A stretch of 64,000 nt of DNA from the NCBI RefSeq assembly GCF_036746095.1, contig NZ_DAIOEU010000013.1, forward strand, positions 22,283-86,282. The letters are read 5' to 3'. Source of the DNA: Dyella_B sp036746095. GTDB lineage: Bacteria > Pseudomonadota > Gammaproteobacteria > Xanthomonadales > Rhodanobacteraceae. Shown one piece after another: positions 7,977 to 15,732 of the stretch. The notes under the pieces are model-generated. The model was given only the letters and a program-made list of their open reading frames with translations. It did not search any database and had not been told where the DNA came from. How positions within the stretch are numbered: the stretch's first letter is position 1; each line of letters starts with the position of its first letter. A program made the position numbers and the translations under genes.

Positions 7977-8186
7977 ATGAGCGCAGCAGGTCAGGGCAGT
8001 GCCGGGAATGTCATCGCCGCCGTCTGCAGCTTGTTCATCCCAGGACTGGGTCAACTGGTGCAGGGGCGCTTCCTGAAAGCGGTGCTGATGTTCGTGCTGG
8101 CCGGCGTGCTCTGGATCTTCTGGATGGGCTGGATCATCCATCTCTGGTCAATTCTCGACGCGGCGATGTTCAAGCCGACCAATTGA
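7977..8186 (+). CDS. Small two-helix membrane protein
   Basis: 69 residues. A short N-terminus is followed by one hydrophobic segment (VIAAVCSLFIPGLGQLVQG) and a second (FVLAGVLWIFWMGWIIHLW), ending AAMFKPTN. The GLGQLVQGR turn between two membrane helices resembles TM2-domain and related small proteins. ATG 7977 has an AAGGAG 6-7 nt upstream; the open frame back to 7863 lacks a ribosome site. Its stop lies 14 bp before comF. Function unknown; inner membrane location is predicted from hydrophobicity. Confidence 0.75.
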   Translation: MSAAGQGSAGNVIAAVCSLFIPGLGQLVQGRFLKAVLMFVLAGVLWIFWMGWIIHLWSILDAAMFKPTN

Positions 8187-8200
8187 TTGAGGCCCAGCGC

Positions 8201-8914
8201 ATGGATGCGCCACTCCGCTGGCTTTCCCATCTTCACCGCTGGCTGCTGCCATGGCGCTGCCTGCTGTGCGGAGACGCCGGCGCCCTTGGCATGGACCTGT
8301 GCGCCGACTGCGCAGCGGAGCTGCCGCGCAATACCCAATGCTGCCAACGTTGCGCACTGCCGTTGCCGATGTCGGCGCCGCTGTGCGGACGTTGCCAGCA
8401 GAAAGCGCCACCGTGGGACGCCGCGTGGGCGCCCTTCCGTTATGCATGGCCGCTGGACCGGTTGGAAACGCGCTTCAAGTTCAGCCGGGATCTCGCCGCC
8501 GGACGCGTGCTGGCGACGCTATGGCAGCGTGAAACCTTCCCGGCCGGCGTCCCGCAGATGATCATCCCGGTACCGCTGCATGGCCGCCGCTTGCGCCAGC
8601 GTGGCTATAACCAGGCACTAGAGCTTGCAAGGCCGCTTGCGAGCACTCTCGACATTCCTTGCCGGCACGATGTCCTGCTGCGCGCACGTCATACCAACGC
8701 GCAAACCGGACTGGATGCGGTTGAGCGCCGCCGCAATCTGCGGGGCGCTTTCGTACTGCGCAACGGCGTGGCGCTGCCAACGCATGTCGTTGTACTCGAT
8801 GACGTATTCACCACGGGTGCCACGCTTGCCGAATGTGTGCGTACGCTCAAACGCGCAGGAATAGAACGCGTGGATGCATGGGCGCTTGCGCGTGCGCCTG
8901 TTCCCGGCCGCTGA
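8201..8914 (+). CDS. comF: ComF family phosphoribosyltransferase-like protein
   Basis: 237 residues. The N-terminal zinc-ribbon-like part carries CLLC, CADC, CQRC and CGRC pairs between about residues 19 and 70. The C-terminal type I phosphoribosyltransferase fold shows VVLDDVFTTGAT, the PRPP loop, and IIPVPLHGRRLRQRGYNQ. ComF/GntX proteins support DNA uptake in competent species; the biochemical activity is not settled. ATG 8201 has GAGG 8 nt upstream; a TTG at 8183 overlapping the previous stop is less likely. It converges on ubiA with a 12-bp gap. Confidence 0.9.
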   Translation: MDAPLRWLSHLHRWLLPWRCLLCGDAGALGMDLCADCAAELPRNTQCCQRCALPLPMSAPLCGRCQQKAPPWDAAWAPFRYAWPLDRLETRFKFSRDLAAGRVLATLWQRETFPAGVPQMIIPVPLHGRRLRQRGYNQALELARPLASTLDIPCRHDVLLRARHTNAQTGLDAVERRRNLRGAFVLRNGVALPTHVVVLDDVFTTGATLAECVRTLKRAGIERVDAWALARAPVPGR

Positions 8915-8926
8915 ATCCGACGCTTC

Positions 8927-9952
8927 CTAGCGGATGGCCAAAGCGAGCGCTATGCCAATCCAAAAAGTAAGTCCGACCCAATTGTTATGCCGAAACGCCG
9001 CAAAGCAGGCCTCGCGTTCGCGGTTGCGGATCAGCCATTGTTGCCATGCGAACAAACCTGCGACGGCGGCGACGCCCAACCAATACGGCCAGCCCAGATG
9101 CGCCCGCGTACCGATCATTGCCAGCGCCACCGTCAGCGTGCCCATCAGCACGCCGATGATCAGCCGGTCCGCATCGCCGAACAGAATCGCCGTGGAACGC
9201 GCACCGACCTTGAGGTCGTCCTCGCGATCAACCATCGCGTACTCCGTGTCGTAGATCACCGACCACAGGATATTGGCGATGAACAGCAGCCAGCCGACGG
9301 GCGGCACCGTGTTCTGCACGGCGGCGAACGACATCGGTATGGACCAACCGAACGCCGCACCCAGCACTACCTGCGGCAGGTCGGTATAGCGCTTGGTGAA
9401 AGGGTAGAGCGCAGCCAATGCCGCGCCGATGAAAGAAAGCTTGATGGTCAGCGCATTGGTCATCAGCACCAGCAGGAAAGCGAAGACCAGCAGGCTGGCA
9501 AATACGATCAGCGCCTCGCGAGGGGTCACCCGCCCGGCAGCGATCGGTCTGCCTGCCGTACGCGCCACCTGCGGATCCAGATGTCGATCGGCGTAGTCAT
9601 TGATGGCACAGCCGGCCGCACGCATGGCGAAGACCCCGAGCGTAAAGATGACCAGCGGTTTCCATGGCGGGAAATCACCGGCAGCCAGCCACAGCGCCCA
9701 CCAGGTCGGCCACAGCAACAACAGGGCGCCGATAGGGCGATCCATGCGGGTGAGCACGAGGATGTCGTGCGCCTTCTGGCGCTGCTGGTCGGGAAGTTTC
9801 TGCAGTAACCAGTCCAATACACGCGCGGCACGGGTGGAGCTGTCGGCCGGGCGTGCGGGCTGCACCCGCTGGGTCGTGACGGCAGCGCGTGCGCGATGCG
9901 GCGCGGGGTTGGGAGACGTGCGCCGGGGGCGCTTGCGGGAAGTCGGTGCCAT
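8927..9952 (-). CDS. ubiA: 4-hydroxybenzoate octaprenyltransferase UbiA
   Basis: Membrane prenyltransferase that attaches the polyprenyl tail to 4-hydroxybenzoate in ubiquinone synthesis. 341 residues with about eight membrane helices. Both magnesium-diphosphate motifs are present: NDYADRHLD at 118-126 and DTEYAMVDREDD at 235-246, plus RMDRPIGALLLLWPT at the start of the core. ATG 9952 gives a basic, Pro/Arg-rich N-terminal extension of about 45 residues that is unusually long for UbiA; the frame remains open to 10075. ubiE at 38839-39588 acts later in the same pathway. Confidence 0.93.
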   Translation of the reverse strand: MAPTSRKRPRRTSPNPAPHRARAAVTTQRVQPARPADSSTRAARVLDWLLQKLPDQQRQKAHDILVLTRMDRPIGALLLLWPTWWALWLAAGDFPPWKPLVIFTLGVFAMRAAGCAINDYADRHLDPQVARTAGRPIAAGRVTPREALIVFASLLVFAFLLVLMTNALTIKLSFIGAALAALYPFTKRYTDLPQVVLGAAFGWSIPMSFAAVQNTVPPVGWLLFIANILWSVIYDTEYAMVDREDDLKVGARSTAILFGDADRLIIGVLMGTLTVALAMIGTRAHLGWPYWLGVAAVAGLFAWQQWLIRNREREACFAAFRHNNWVGLTFWIGIALALAIR

Positions 9953-10077
9953 GCCCTCAAGTGTAGCGTGCGCGAATGACGCCCTCTTCCCCCGGCATCC
10001 GTTATGCACTGGTAGTAAAGTGTTCGCCCCATGGGGGGCCGGTCCAAGGGACCTAACGGCATCGGGGCGGGACATTC

Positions 10078-10464
10078 ATGGGTACAAACATCGGTCACAT
10101 TGCCCTTATCGTGCGCGATCCTGCGCGCACGGCGGAGCTGTTCGCCGGTGTGCTCGGTGCACAGATTGTCGCCGATTGTCCCGACGGCGGCGGCCATCCG
10201 CAGACCTTTGCAAAGTTCGGAGGCGTATGGTTTCTGCTGCGACAGGGCGAAGGGCCGCCATGCCGCAACGGCGACCATATTGCGTTCGAAGTCAGCCGCG
10301 GCCAGCTACGGGATTGCGCCGATAAACTGGCCATCTTCGAGGTCGAGCATTTCATGGCGCGTGAAGACACCGCGCTCTACTTCACCGATTACGACAACCA
10401 CGTGTTCGAACTGGACGCCAGTGGTTCCATGGACGAAGCGCTCAGTGGCTTTCTACGCGCATAG
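10078..10464 (+). CDS. FosX-like VOC-superfamily metalloprotein
   Basis: 128 residues forming one vicinal-oxygen-chelate domain. It follows FosX-type fosfomycin hydrolases closely: GHIALIVRD at the start, GVWFLLRQGEG in the middle, GDHIAFEV, and ALYFTDYDNHVFEL near the end. His7, His67 and Glu111 fit the three metal ligands of the family. FosX opens the fosfomycin epoxide with water; FosA or FosB relatives use glutathione or bacillithiol, and some members act on unrelated substrates. It is divergent from ubiA and its last 12 bp overlap the ilvA 3' end. Resistance activity is inferred only from motif likeness. Confidence 0.7.
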   Translation: MGTNIGHIALIVRDPARTAELFAGVLGAQIVADCPDGGGHPQTFAKFGGVWFLLRQGEGPPCRNGDHIAFEVSRGQLRDCADKLAIFEVEHFMAREDTALYFTDYDNHVFELDASGSMDEALSGFLRA

Positions 10465-12012
10465 CAGCAGGCGATAGGCAGGGTTGTCGCTTTCGTCCAC
10501 ATACGGATAGCCCAGCGTTGCCAGAAAGTCCTGCAGCAAGGCCAGCTCGCTCGGCGGGACCTGGATGCCGACCAGGATGCGCCCGTAATCAGCACCGTGG
10601 TTGCGATAGTGGAACAGGCTGATGTTCCAATCCGGATGCATGCTATCGAGAAAGCGTGCCAGCGCGCCCGGGCGTTCCGGAAAGTCGAAACGATAAAGCC
10701 GCTCGTCGCGTGCGAGCGGCGAACGGCCGCCGATCATGTGGCGCAGATGCAGCTTTGCCAGTTCGTCGTCGGTGAGGTCGAGCACGCCGAAGTCGTTGGC
10801 GCGAAACGCCTGGGCCAGCGCTTCGCGCTCGCCGCGTTTGGCCGTCTGGATGCCAACGAAGATATGCGCGGCGTCGGCGTCGCTGATGCGATAGTTGAAT
10901 TCGGTGATCGAATGCTGCCCCAATGCGGCGCAAAAGCGGCGGAAGCTGCCGCGCTGCTCGGGGATGGTCACCGCAAACACCGCTTCGCGCTGTTCGCCGA
11001 CCTCGGCGCGTTCGGCGACGAAGCGCAGGCGATCGAAATTCATATTGGCGCCGGAAACCACGGCTATCAACGAACCTTCGCAGGAGCCGTGCGTGGCGAC
11101 ATATTGCTTCAAGCCGGCCAGCGCGAGCGCACCGGAAGGCTCGGGAATGCTGCGCGTATCTTGATAGATGTCGCGGATCGCAGCGCAGATGGCATCGGTA
11201 TCCACGCGCAGCACGTCGTCGAGATATTGCTGGCACAGCGAGAAAGTCAGGCTTCCTACCTGCTTGACCGCCGTGCCGTCGGCGAACAAACCCACGTCGT
11301 CCAGCGACACGCGTTCGCCGGCTTGGAGTGCACGCGCCATCGAGTCGGCGTCGCTGGCCTGCACGCCGATGACTCGTACATCCGGGCGCCGCGCCTTGAT
11401 GACCGCCGCCATGCCTGCCGCCAAGCCGCCGCCGCCGATCGGCACGAACACGGCGTGCAATGGCCCATCGTGTTGGTCCAGCAATTCCAGCGCGATCGTG
11501 GCCTGGCCGGCGATCACGTCCAGGTCGTCGAACGGATGCACGAAGGTGGCGCCGCGTTCCCCGCACAACCGCTGCGCGTGGGCCTGCGCATCGCTGTAGG
11601 AATCGCCATGCAAGACGATTTCTGCATATGCGCCGCCGAAGCGTCGTACCGCATCGACTTTGACCTGCGGTGCGGTGACCGGCATGACGATCGCGGCATG
11701 GATCTTCAGGCGCGAGGCCGCCAGCGCCACACCTTGCGCATGATTGCCGGCGGATGCGGCGACCACGCCACGCGCACGTTCTGCCGTATCAAGTTGCGCC
11801 ATGCGGTTATATGCACCACGCAGCTTGAACGAAAACACCGGCTGCTGGTCTTCGCGCTTGAGCAGCACGTCCGCGTTCAATCGCGCCGACAGCAGCGAGG
11901 CACGCTCCAGCGACGTGTGCTGCGCCACTTCGTACACGCGCGCCACTTCGGCACGCCGCAAGACGGCGGCGGCAGTCGGTGCCGATCCTTTGTCCGCCAG
12001 CTGTGCGTTCAT
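10453..12012 (-). CDS. ilvA: Threonine dehydratase, biosynthetic IlvA
   Basis: Deaminates threonine to 2-oxobutanoate, the entry to isoleucine synthesis. 519 residues, the usual size of the allosteric form. PLP-binding Lys63 lies in FSFKLRGAYN; the phosphate loop GGGGLAAG is at 193-200. Two ACT-like regulatory domains follow (about 335-415 and 430-510; FAVTIPEQRGSFRRF and YRFDFPERPGALARF), expected to bind isoleucine and valine. ATG 12012 overlaps the ilvM stop by 4 bp. It is the last gene of the superoperon and overlaps the convergent FosX-like gene by 12 bp. Confidence 0.95.
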   Translation of the reverse strand: MNAQLADKGSAPTAAAVLRRAEVARVYEVAQHTSLERASLLSARLNADVLLKREDQQPVFSFKLRGAYNRMAQLDTAERARGVVAASAGNHAQGVALAASRLKIHAAIVMPVTAPQVKVDAVRRFGGAYAEIVLHGDSYSDAQAHAQRLCGERGATFVHPFDDLDVIAGQATIALELLDQHDGPLHAVFVPIGGGGLAAGMAAVIKARRPDVRVIGVQASDADSMARALQAGERVSLDDVGLFADGTAVKQVGSLTFSLCQQYLDDVLRVDTDAICAAIRDIYQDTRSIPEPSGALALAGLKQYVATHGSCEGSLIAVVSGANMNFDRLRFVAERAEVGEQREAVFAVTIPEQRGSFRRFCAALGQHSITEFNYRISDADAAHIFVGIQTAKRGEREALAQAFRANDFGVLDLTDDELAKLHLRHMIGGRSPLARDERLYRFDFPERPGALARFLDSMHPDWNISLFHYRNHGADYGRILVGIQVPPSELALLQDFLATLGYPYVDESDNPAYRLLLCA

Positions 12013-12248
12013 GCGTGGGTGGCGTGTTGTACCTGCAAGACGTCAACCAGTTTGCGCGTCTGTTGCAGTATCTGGGACAGCGCGGCATCGTCGCCGCGCA
12101 CCGTTAGCATCAGGTGCGATACCGCCGGATCGGCCGTGGGGGCGACGGTCAGCGTGTCGATGTTATGTCCGCGTGCGGCAAACAGGCCTGCGACGCGCAC
12201 CAGCGCGCCGGCTTCGTTCTGCAAAAGGATGGAAAGCGTGTGTTGCAT
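12009..12248 (-). CDS. ilvM: Acetolactate synthase small subunit, short single-ACT form
   Basis: 79 residues: one ACT domain (HTLSILLQNEAGALVRVAGLF, GHNIDTLTVAP, KLVDVLQVQ). It is as short as IlvM of the IlvGM isozyme and lacks the second domain present in IlvN/IlvH. It should bind and activate IlvG and may mediate feedback control. ATG 12248 was chosen because the conserved domain begins there and AGGA lies about 8 nt upstream; a TTG at 12293 overlapping the ilvG stop is the alternative. The stop overlaps ilvA by 4 bp. Confidence 0.88.
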   Translation of the reverse strand: MQHTLSILLQNEAGALVRVAGLFAARGHNIDTLTVAPTADPAVSHLMLTVRGDDAALSQILQQTRKLVDVLQVQHATHA

Positions 12249-12289
12249 GACCTGTTCCTGGGTAGCGGTATATCGCGGGTGGGGTGAAC

Positions 12290-14164
12290 TCAAAATGCGT
12301 CAGGGGCTGCGACTTCGCCCGTATGGGCCACCTGGCGGGCGGGGATGAAATCGCCGGTGATCATTTGCGAGTAATTGGCGCCGGGGCCGACCATCGGGTA
12401 CACGCCGGCATCCGGATCGATCATCACTTCCAGGAACGCCGGGCCCTCGAATGCCAGGAACTCGGCGATGGTGGCGGCCATGTCTTCGCGGCGGTCCAGG
12501 CGGCGCGCCCAGCCGAAACCGTCGGCTTCGGCGGCGCGCACGAAATCCTTGCGATGCAGGCTCTTGTCGGAAGAGGCAAAGCGTCCCTTGAAGAACAGTT
12601 TCTGCCACTGCCGCACCATGCCGTCGCCGACGTTGTTGAGCACCAGCACCTTTACCGGCAACCCATAGGTGGTGACGGTTTCCAGCTCGCCCAGGTTCAT
12701 GCGGATGCTGGCGTCGCCGTCCACGTCGATTACCAAGGCATCGCGCCGCGCGAATTGCGCGCCGACGGCGGCAGGCAAGCCAAAACCCATCGTGCCCATC
12801 GAGCCGGAAGTGAGCCAGTGCCGAGGATCGCGGAATTGCAGATACTGCGCGGCCCACATCTGATGCTGGCCGACGCCCGTGCTGATGATGGCGCGGCCCT
12901 GCGTGTGCCGGTTGATTTCTTCCAGTACCGCGTACGGTTGAATCAGAGCGCTGTCACGATCGTAGTTCATCGCGTGCTCGCGTTTCAGCGCCGCGATGTG
13001 GGCGTGCCAATCGGCCAATGCCGGCTGATGACCATGCGCCTCGCCATATTGCGTAAGCCGCTGCAGCGCGCGATCCAACGGGCCGACGTGATGCCAATCG
13101 GCGGGCTTCACCTTGTTGATCTCGGCCGGATCGATGTCGATATGCGCAATGAATTTCGCCTTCGGCGCGAATTGCGATGGTACGCCGGCAACGCGGTCAT
13201 CGAATCGCGCACCCAATGCAAACAGAAAATCGCAGTCTTCCACCGCGTAGTTCGCATACGCAGTCCCGTGCATGCCCAGCATGTGCAGCGCCAGCGGATG
13301 CGTGGTATCGACACTGCCGATGCCCATCAGGGTGGTGGTGACGGGAAGCGCAAACGCATCGGCAAAATGGCGCAGCAAAGCGGATGCGCCACTGGCAATG
13401 ACACCGCCGCCGGCGTAGATCAGCGGACGCTTGGCCTGCAGCAACGCCTGGAAAAATGTCGCGCAGTCGGCATCGCTCAGCGTGGCCTGCTCGATGGCGC
13501 GCAAGCGCGCGCGATAACCGGGTAACGGCAATTCTTCCTTGCCGTCGAACACGACCGTGGTGTTCTGCACGTCCTTGGGCACGTCCACGACGACCGGCCC
13601 GGGCCGGCCGCTGCGTGCGATGGTGAAGGCGGTACGCAGGGTGGCTTCCAGCTTGTCCGCTTCGGTCACCAGGAACACGTGCTTGGCGCAGGAACTCATG
13701 ATGTTGCTGACCGGCGCTTCCTGGAACGCATCGCTGCCGATCGCTTGCGTCGCCACCTGGCCGCAGATCACCACCATCGGAATCGAATCGGCGGTGCAAT
13801 CGCGCACCGGCGTCACCGTGTTGGTGGCGCCAGGCCCAGACGTGACGATCGCCACGCCCACCTTGCCCGATGCACGGGCGAAGCCGGCCGCCATAAAACC
13901 CGCGCCTTGCTCGTTGGCCGGTACGATCAGCGGCATCGGCTCGCTGCCATCCGCACGCAAATGCTCGGCGTTGTGACGGAACACGGCGTCGTAAACGGGC
14001 AGGATCGCCCCGCCGGAATACCCAAACAATACCTCGACGCCTTCATCCGCCAACACTTGTACGACGACATCCGCACCGCTCATGGCAGTACCTGCCAGCG
14101 GATGGCGCGCGATGGCCGGTTCGGCCTCGGCGGCGGGTGTAGGTTTCAGCAGTGGCATGTTCAC
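12290..14164 (-). CDS. ilvG: Acetolactate synthase large subunit
   Basis: ThDP- and FAD-dependent enzyme forming acetolactate or acetohydroxybutyrate, the first shared step to valine, leucine and isoleucine. About 624 residues. The catalytic glutamate is Glu85 in VPANEQGAGFMA; ThDP/Mg binding is seen in DVDGDASIRMNLGE near residue 500; TSGPGATN and GRPGPVVVDVPKDVQ are family blocks. GTG 14164 has AAGGGA 5 nt upstream; an in-frame ATG at 14158 is only two codons later. It pairs with the short subunit encoded next. The N-terminal ~25 residues are Pro/Ala-rich and non-conserved. Confidence 0.94.
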   Translation of the reverse strand: MNMPLLKPTPAAEAEPAIARHPLAGTAMSGADVVVQVLADEGVEVLFGYSGGAILPVYDAVFRHNAEHLRADGSEPMPLIVPANEQGAGFMAAGFARASGKVGVAIVTSGPGATNTVTPVRDCTADSIPMVVICGQVATQAIGSDAFQEAPVSNIMSSCAKHVFLVTEADKLEATLRTAFTIARSGRPGPVVVDVPKDVQNTTVVFDGKEELPLPGYRARLRAIEQATLSDADCATFFQALLQAKRPLIYAGGGVIASGASALLRHFADAFALPVTTTLMGIGSVDTTHPLALHMLGMHGTAYANYAVEDCDFLFALGARFDDRVAGVPSQFAPKAKFIAHIDIDPAEINKVKPADWHHVGPLDRALQRLTQYGEAHGHQPALADWHAHIAALKREHAMNYDRDSALIQPYAVLEEINRHTQGRAIISTGVGQHQMWAAQYLQFRDPRHWLTSGSMGTMGFGLPAAVGAQFARRDALVIDVDGDASIRMNLGELETVTTYGLPVKVLVLNNVGDGMVRQWQKLFFKGRFASSDKSLHRKDFVRAAEADGFGWARRLDRREDMAATIAEFLAFEGPAFLEVMIDPDAGVYPMVGPGANYSQMITGDFIPARQVAHTGEVAAPDAF

Positions 14165-14238
14165 GTCGTTCCCTTGTTATGTCTAAAGCGTGTGCGCGGT
14201 TGAAGTGATCAGCGAAACGGTGTGGAGCGGCGTGGCCA

Positions 14239-14553
14239 TCAAGCCCGAACGGGCACGCCGTACATCTCCACGATGCGTTCGTCCTGCGCTTGTGCGGAAA
14301 AGAGTTCCCACTCAATGCCGTTCACGTCCGCGGTGCTGGTAAAGCCTGCCGCCTGGTCATCCTCGAAGCCGATGTGCCGCAATTGGCCGGCACGCTCGGC
14401 GTTCTGGTTGATCGAGAAATTCAGCAGGTCGGTGCGCCACATCGCGTACTTGCCCTCGACCACCACGTTCGGGCGTTGGCCGAGGCGCATGCTGTAGTCG
14501 GCGATGGAAGCGCCGAGGTCGCGCACGGCAAGTGCGATGTGGAACCGTTTCAT
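14239..14553 (-). CDS. VOC/glyoxalase-like protein inside the ilv operon
   Basis: 104 residues with one VOC fold: MKRFHIALAVRDLGASIADY at the start, then QLRHIGFED and NGIEWELFSAQAQDER. A metal-site pattern (His5, His60, Glu79-81 region) can be proposed but is uncertain. ATG 14553 has AGGAAGG 5 nt upstream, so it is clearly translated. It lies between ilvC (77 bp upstream) and ilvG (74 bp downstream), in the same orientation. The substrate is unknown; its place suggests a role tied to a reactive intermediate of branched-chain synthesis, but that is inference. Confidence 0.8.
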   Translation of the reverse strand: MKRFHIALAVRDLGASIADYSMRLGQRPNVVVEGKYAMWRTDLLNFSINQNAERAGQLRHIGFEDDQAAGFTSTADVNGIEWELFSAQAQDERIVEMYGVPVRA

Positions 14554-14572
14554 GGATACCTTCCTGTAAGAA

Positions 14573-14627
14573 ACCATGCGGCGCTCACGGGCCGGAGACA
14601 GGGGGAGCCGGGTGAGCGCCGCATGGT
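14573..14627 (-). other. Long hairpin between ilvC and the VOC gene
   Basis: Perfect 16-bp arms (ACCATGCGGCGCTCAC at 14573-14588, complement at 14612-14627) enclose a 23-nt loop that has its own GCCGG/CCGG core. It begins just past the ilvC stop. On the minus-strand transcript only a weak TTTCTT follows, so it may be a partial terminator or an mRNA-stability hairpin that sets different levels of the leu-ilvC and ilvG-ilvA parts. Confidence 0.55.
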
Positions 14628-14629
14628 GG

Positions 14630-15643
14630 TTAACCAACCTTCTTCAGTGCTGGCTGCGCCGTGGCGCCGGACTGCAACCACGCCATGCGTGCGCGCAGCT
14701 TGGCGCCGACCTGTTCGATCGGATGATCGAGGTCCGCCTGCTTCCACTTCTTGTAGTTCGGCAAACCGGCCTGGTATTCGGCGACCCAGTTTCGCGTGAA
14801 GGTGCCGTCCTGGATGTCCTTCAGCACGCCCTTCATGCGTTCCTTGGTGGCGGCGTCGATCACGCGCGGACCGCTGACGTAGTCGCCGTACTGCGCGGTT
14901 TCGGAGACGAACTCCAGCATCTTGGTGATGCCGCCTTCGTAGAACAGGTCCACGATCAGCTTCAGTTCGTGCAGCACTTCGTAATAAGCGATCTCGGGCT
15001 GGTAGCCGGCTTCCACCAGCACTTCGAAGCCCTTCATCACCAGCTCGCTGGCGCCGCCGCACAGCACGGCCTGCTCGCCGAACAGGTCCGTTTCGGTCTC
15101 TTCCTTGAAGTCGGTCTTGATCAGCATCGCGCGCGCCCCGCCCAGGCCGGCGGCGTAAGCAGTCGCCTTCTCTTCAGCGTGGCCGCTCACGTCCTGGTAC
15201 ACCGCGTAGATGCAGGGCACGCCGCGGCCGCGTTCGTATTCGGTACGCACCAGTGCGCCCGGACCCTTCGGCGCGACCAACACCACGTCGATGTCTTTAC
15301 GCGGCTCGATCATCTTGAAATGTACGTTCAAGCCGTGCGCGAACAGCAGTACTGCGCCGGGCTTGATGTTCGGTTCGATGGATTGCTTGTACAGCGTGGC
15401 CTGCACCATGTCCGGCGTCAGCACGGCGACCAGGTCCGCACCGCGCACGGCTTCACCCGGCTCGACCACGTGGAAACCGTCGGCAACGGCTTTATTCCAG
15501 GTGGGGCCGTTCGGGCGCAGGCCGACGACGACGTCCAGGCCGGAGTCTTTCAAGTTGAGCGCGTGGGCGCGGCCCTGGCTGCCGTAGCCAAGCACGGCGA
15601 TGCGTGCCTTGGCGAGCGATTCGGTGGTGGCGGTGGTGCTCAT
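14630..15643 (-). CDS. ilvC: Ketol-acid reductoisomerase IlvC (class I)
   Basis: NADPH enzyme that isomerises and reduces acetolactate/acetohydroxybutyrate to the dihydroxy acids. 337 residues, the short class I size. The dinucleotide motif is VLGYGSQGRAHALN (residues 17-30). Mg-binding acidic blocks TDFKEETETDLFGEQ and GYQPEIAYYEVLHELK are present. ATG 15643 has AGGAG upstream (AGGAGTCACCGC). Gap of 89 bp from leuB. The next step, dihydroxy-acid dehydratase (ilvD), is not encoded in this window. Confidence 0.97.
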   Translation of the reverse strand: MSTTATTESLAKARIAVLGYGSQGRAHALNLKDSGLDVVVGLRPNGPTWNKAVADGFHVVEPGEAVRGADLVAVLTPDMVQATLYKQSIEPNIKPGAVLLFAHGLNVHFKMIEPRKDIDVVLVAPKGPGALVRTEYERGRGVPCIYAVYQDVSGHAEEKATAYAAGLGGARAMLIKTDFKEETETDLFGEQAVLCGGASELVMKGFEVLVEAGYQPEIAYYEVLHELKLIVDLFYEGGITKMLEFVSETAQYGDYVSGPRVIDAATKERMKGVLKDIQDGTFTRNWVAEYQAGLPNYKKWKQADLDHPIEQVGAKLRARMAWLQSGATAQPALKKVG

Positions 15644-15732
15644 GCGGTGACTCCTGCGTCGGTATGTGTTGGTTTGGTTGTGTGAGTGGATAGACGAAAT
15701 GGTTTGAGCGGGGCGCTATGCATCGCGCCTCC

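Noticed and set aside
10597..12348. 583-codon plus-strand frame opposite ilvA, ilvM and ilvG
   Set aside because: Antisense shadow of well-identified genes; no ribosome site or domain.
12284..13525. 413-codon plus-strand frame opposite ilvG
   Set aside because: Shadow frame; the opposite strand encodes a clear acetolactate synthase.
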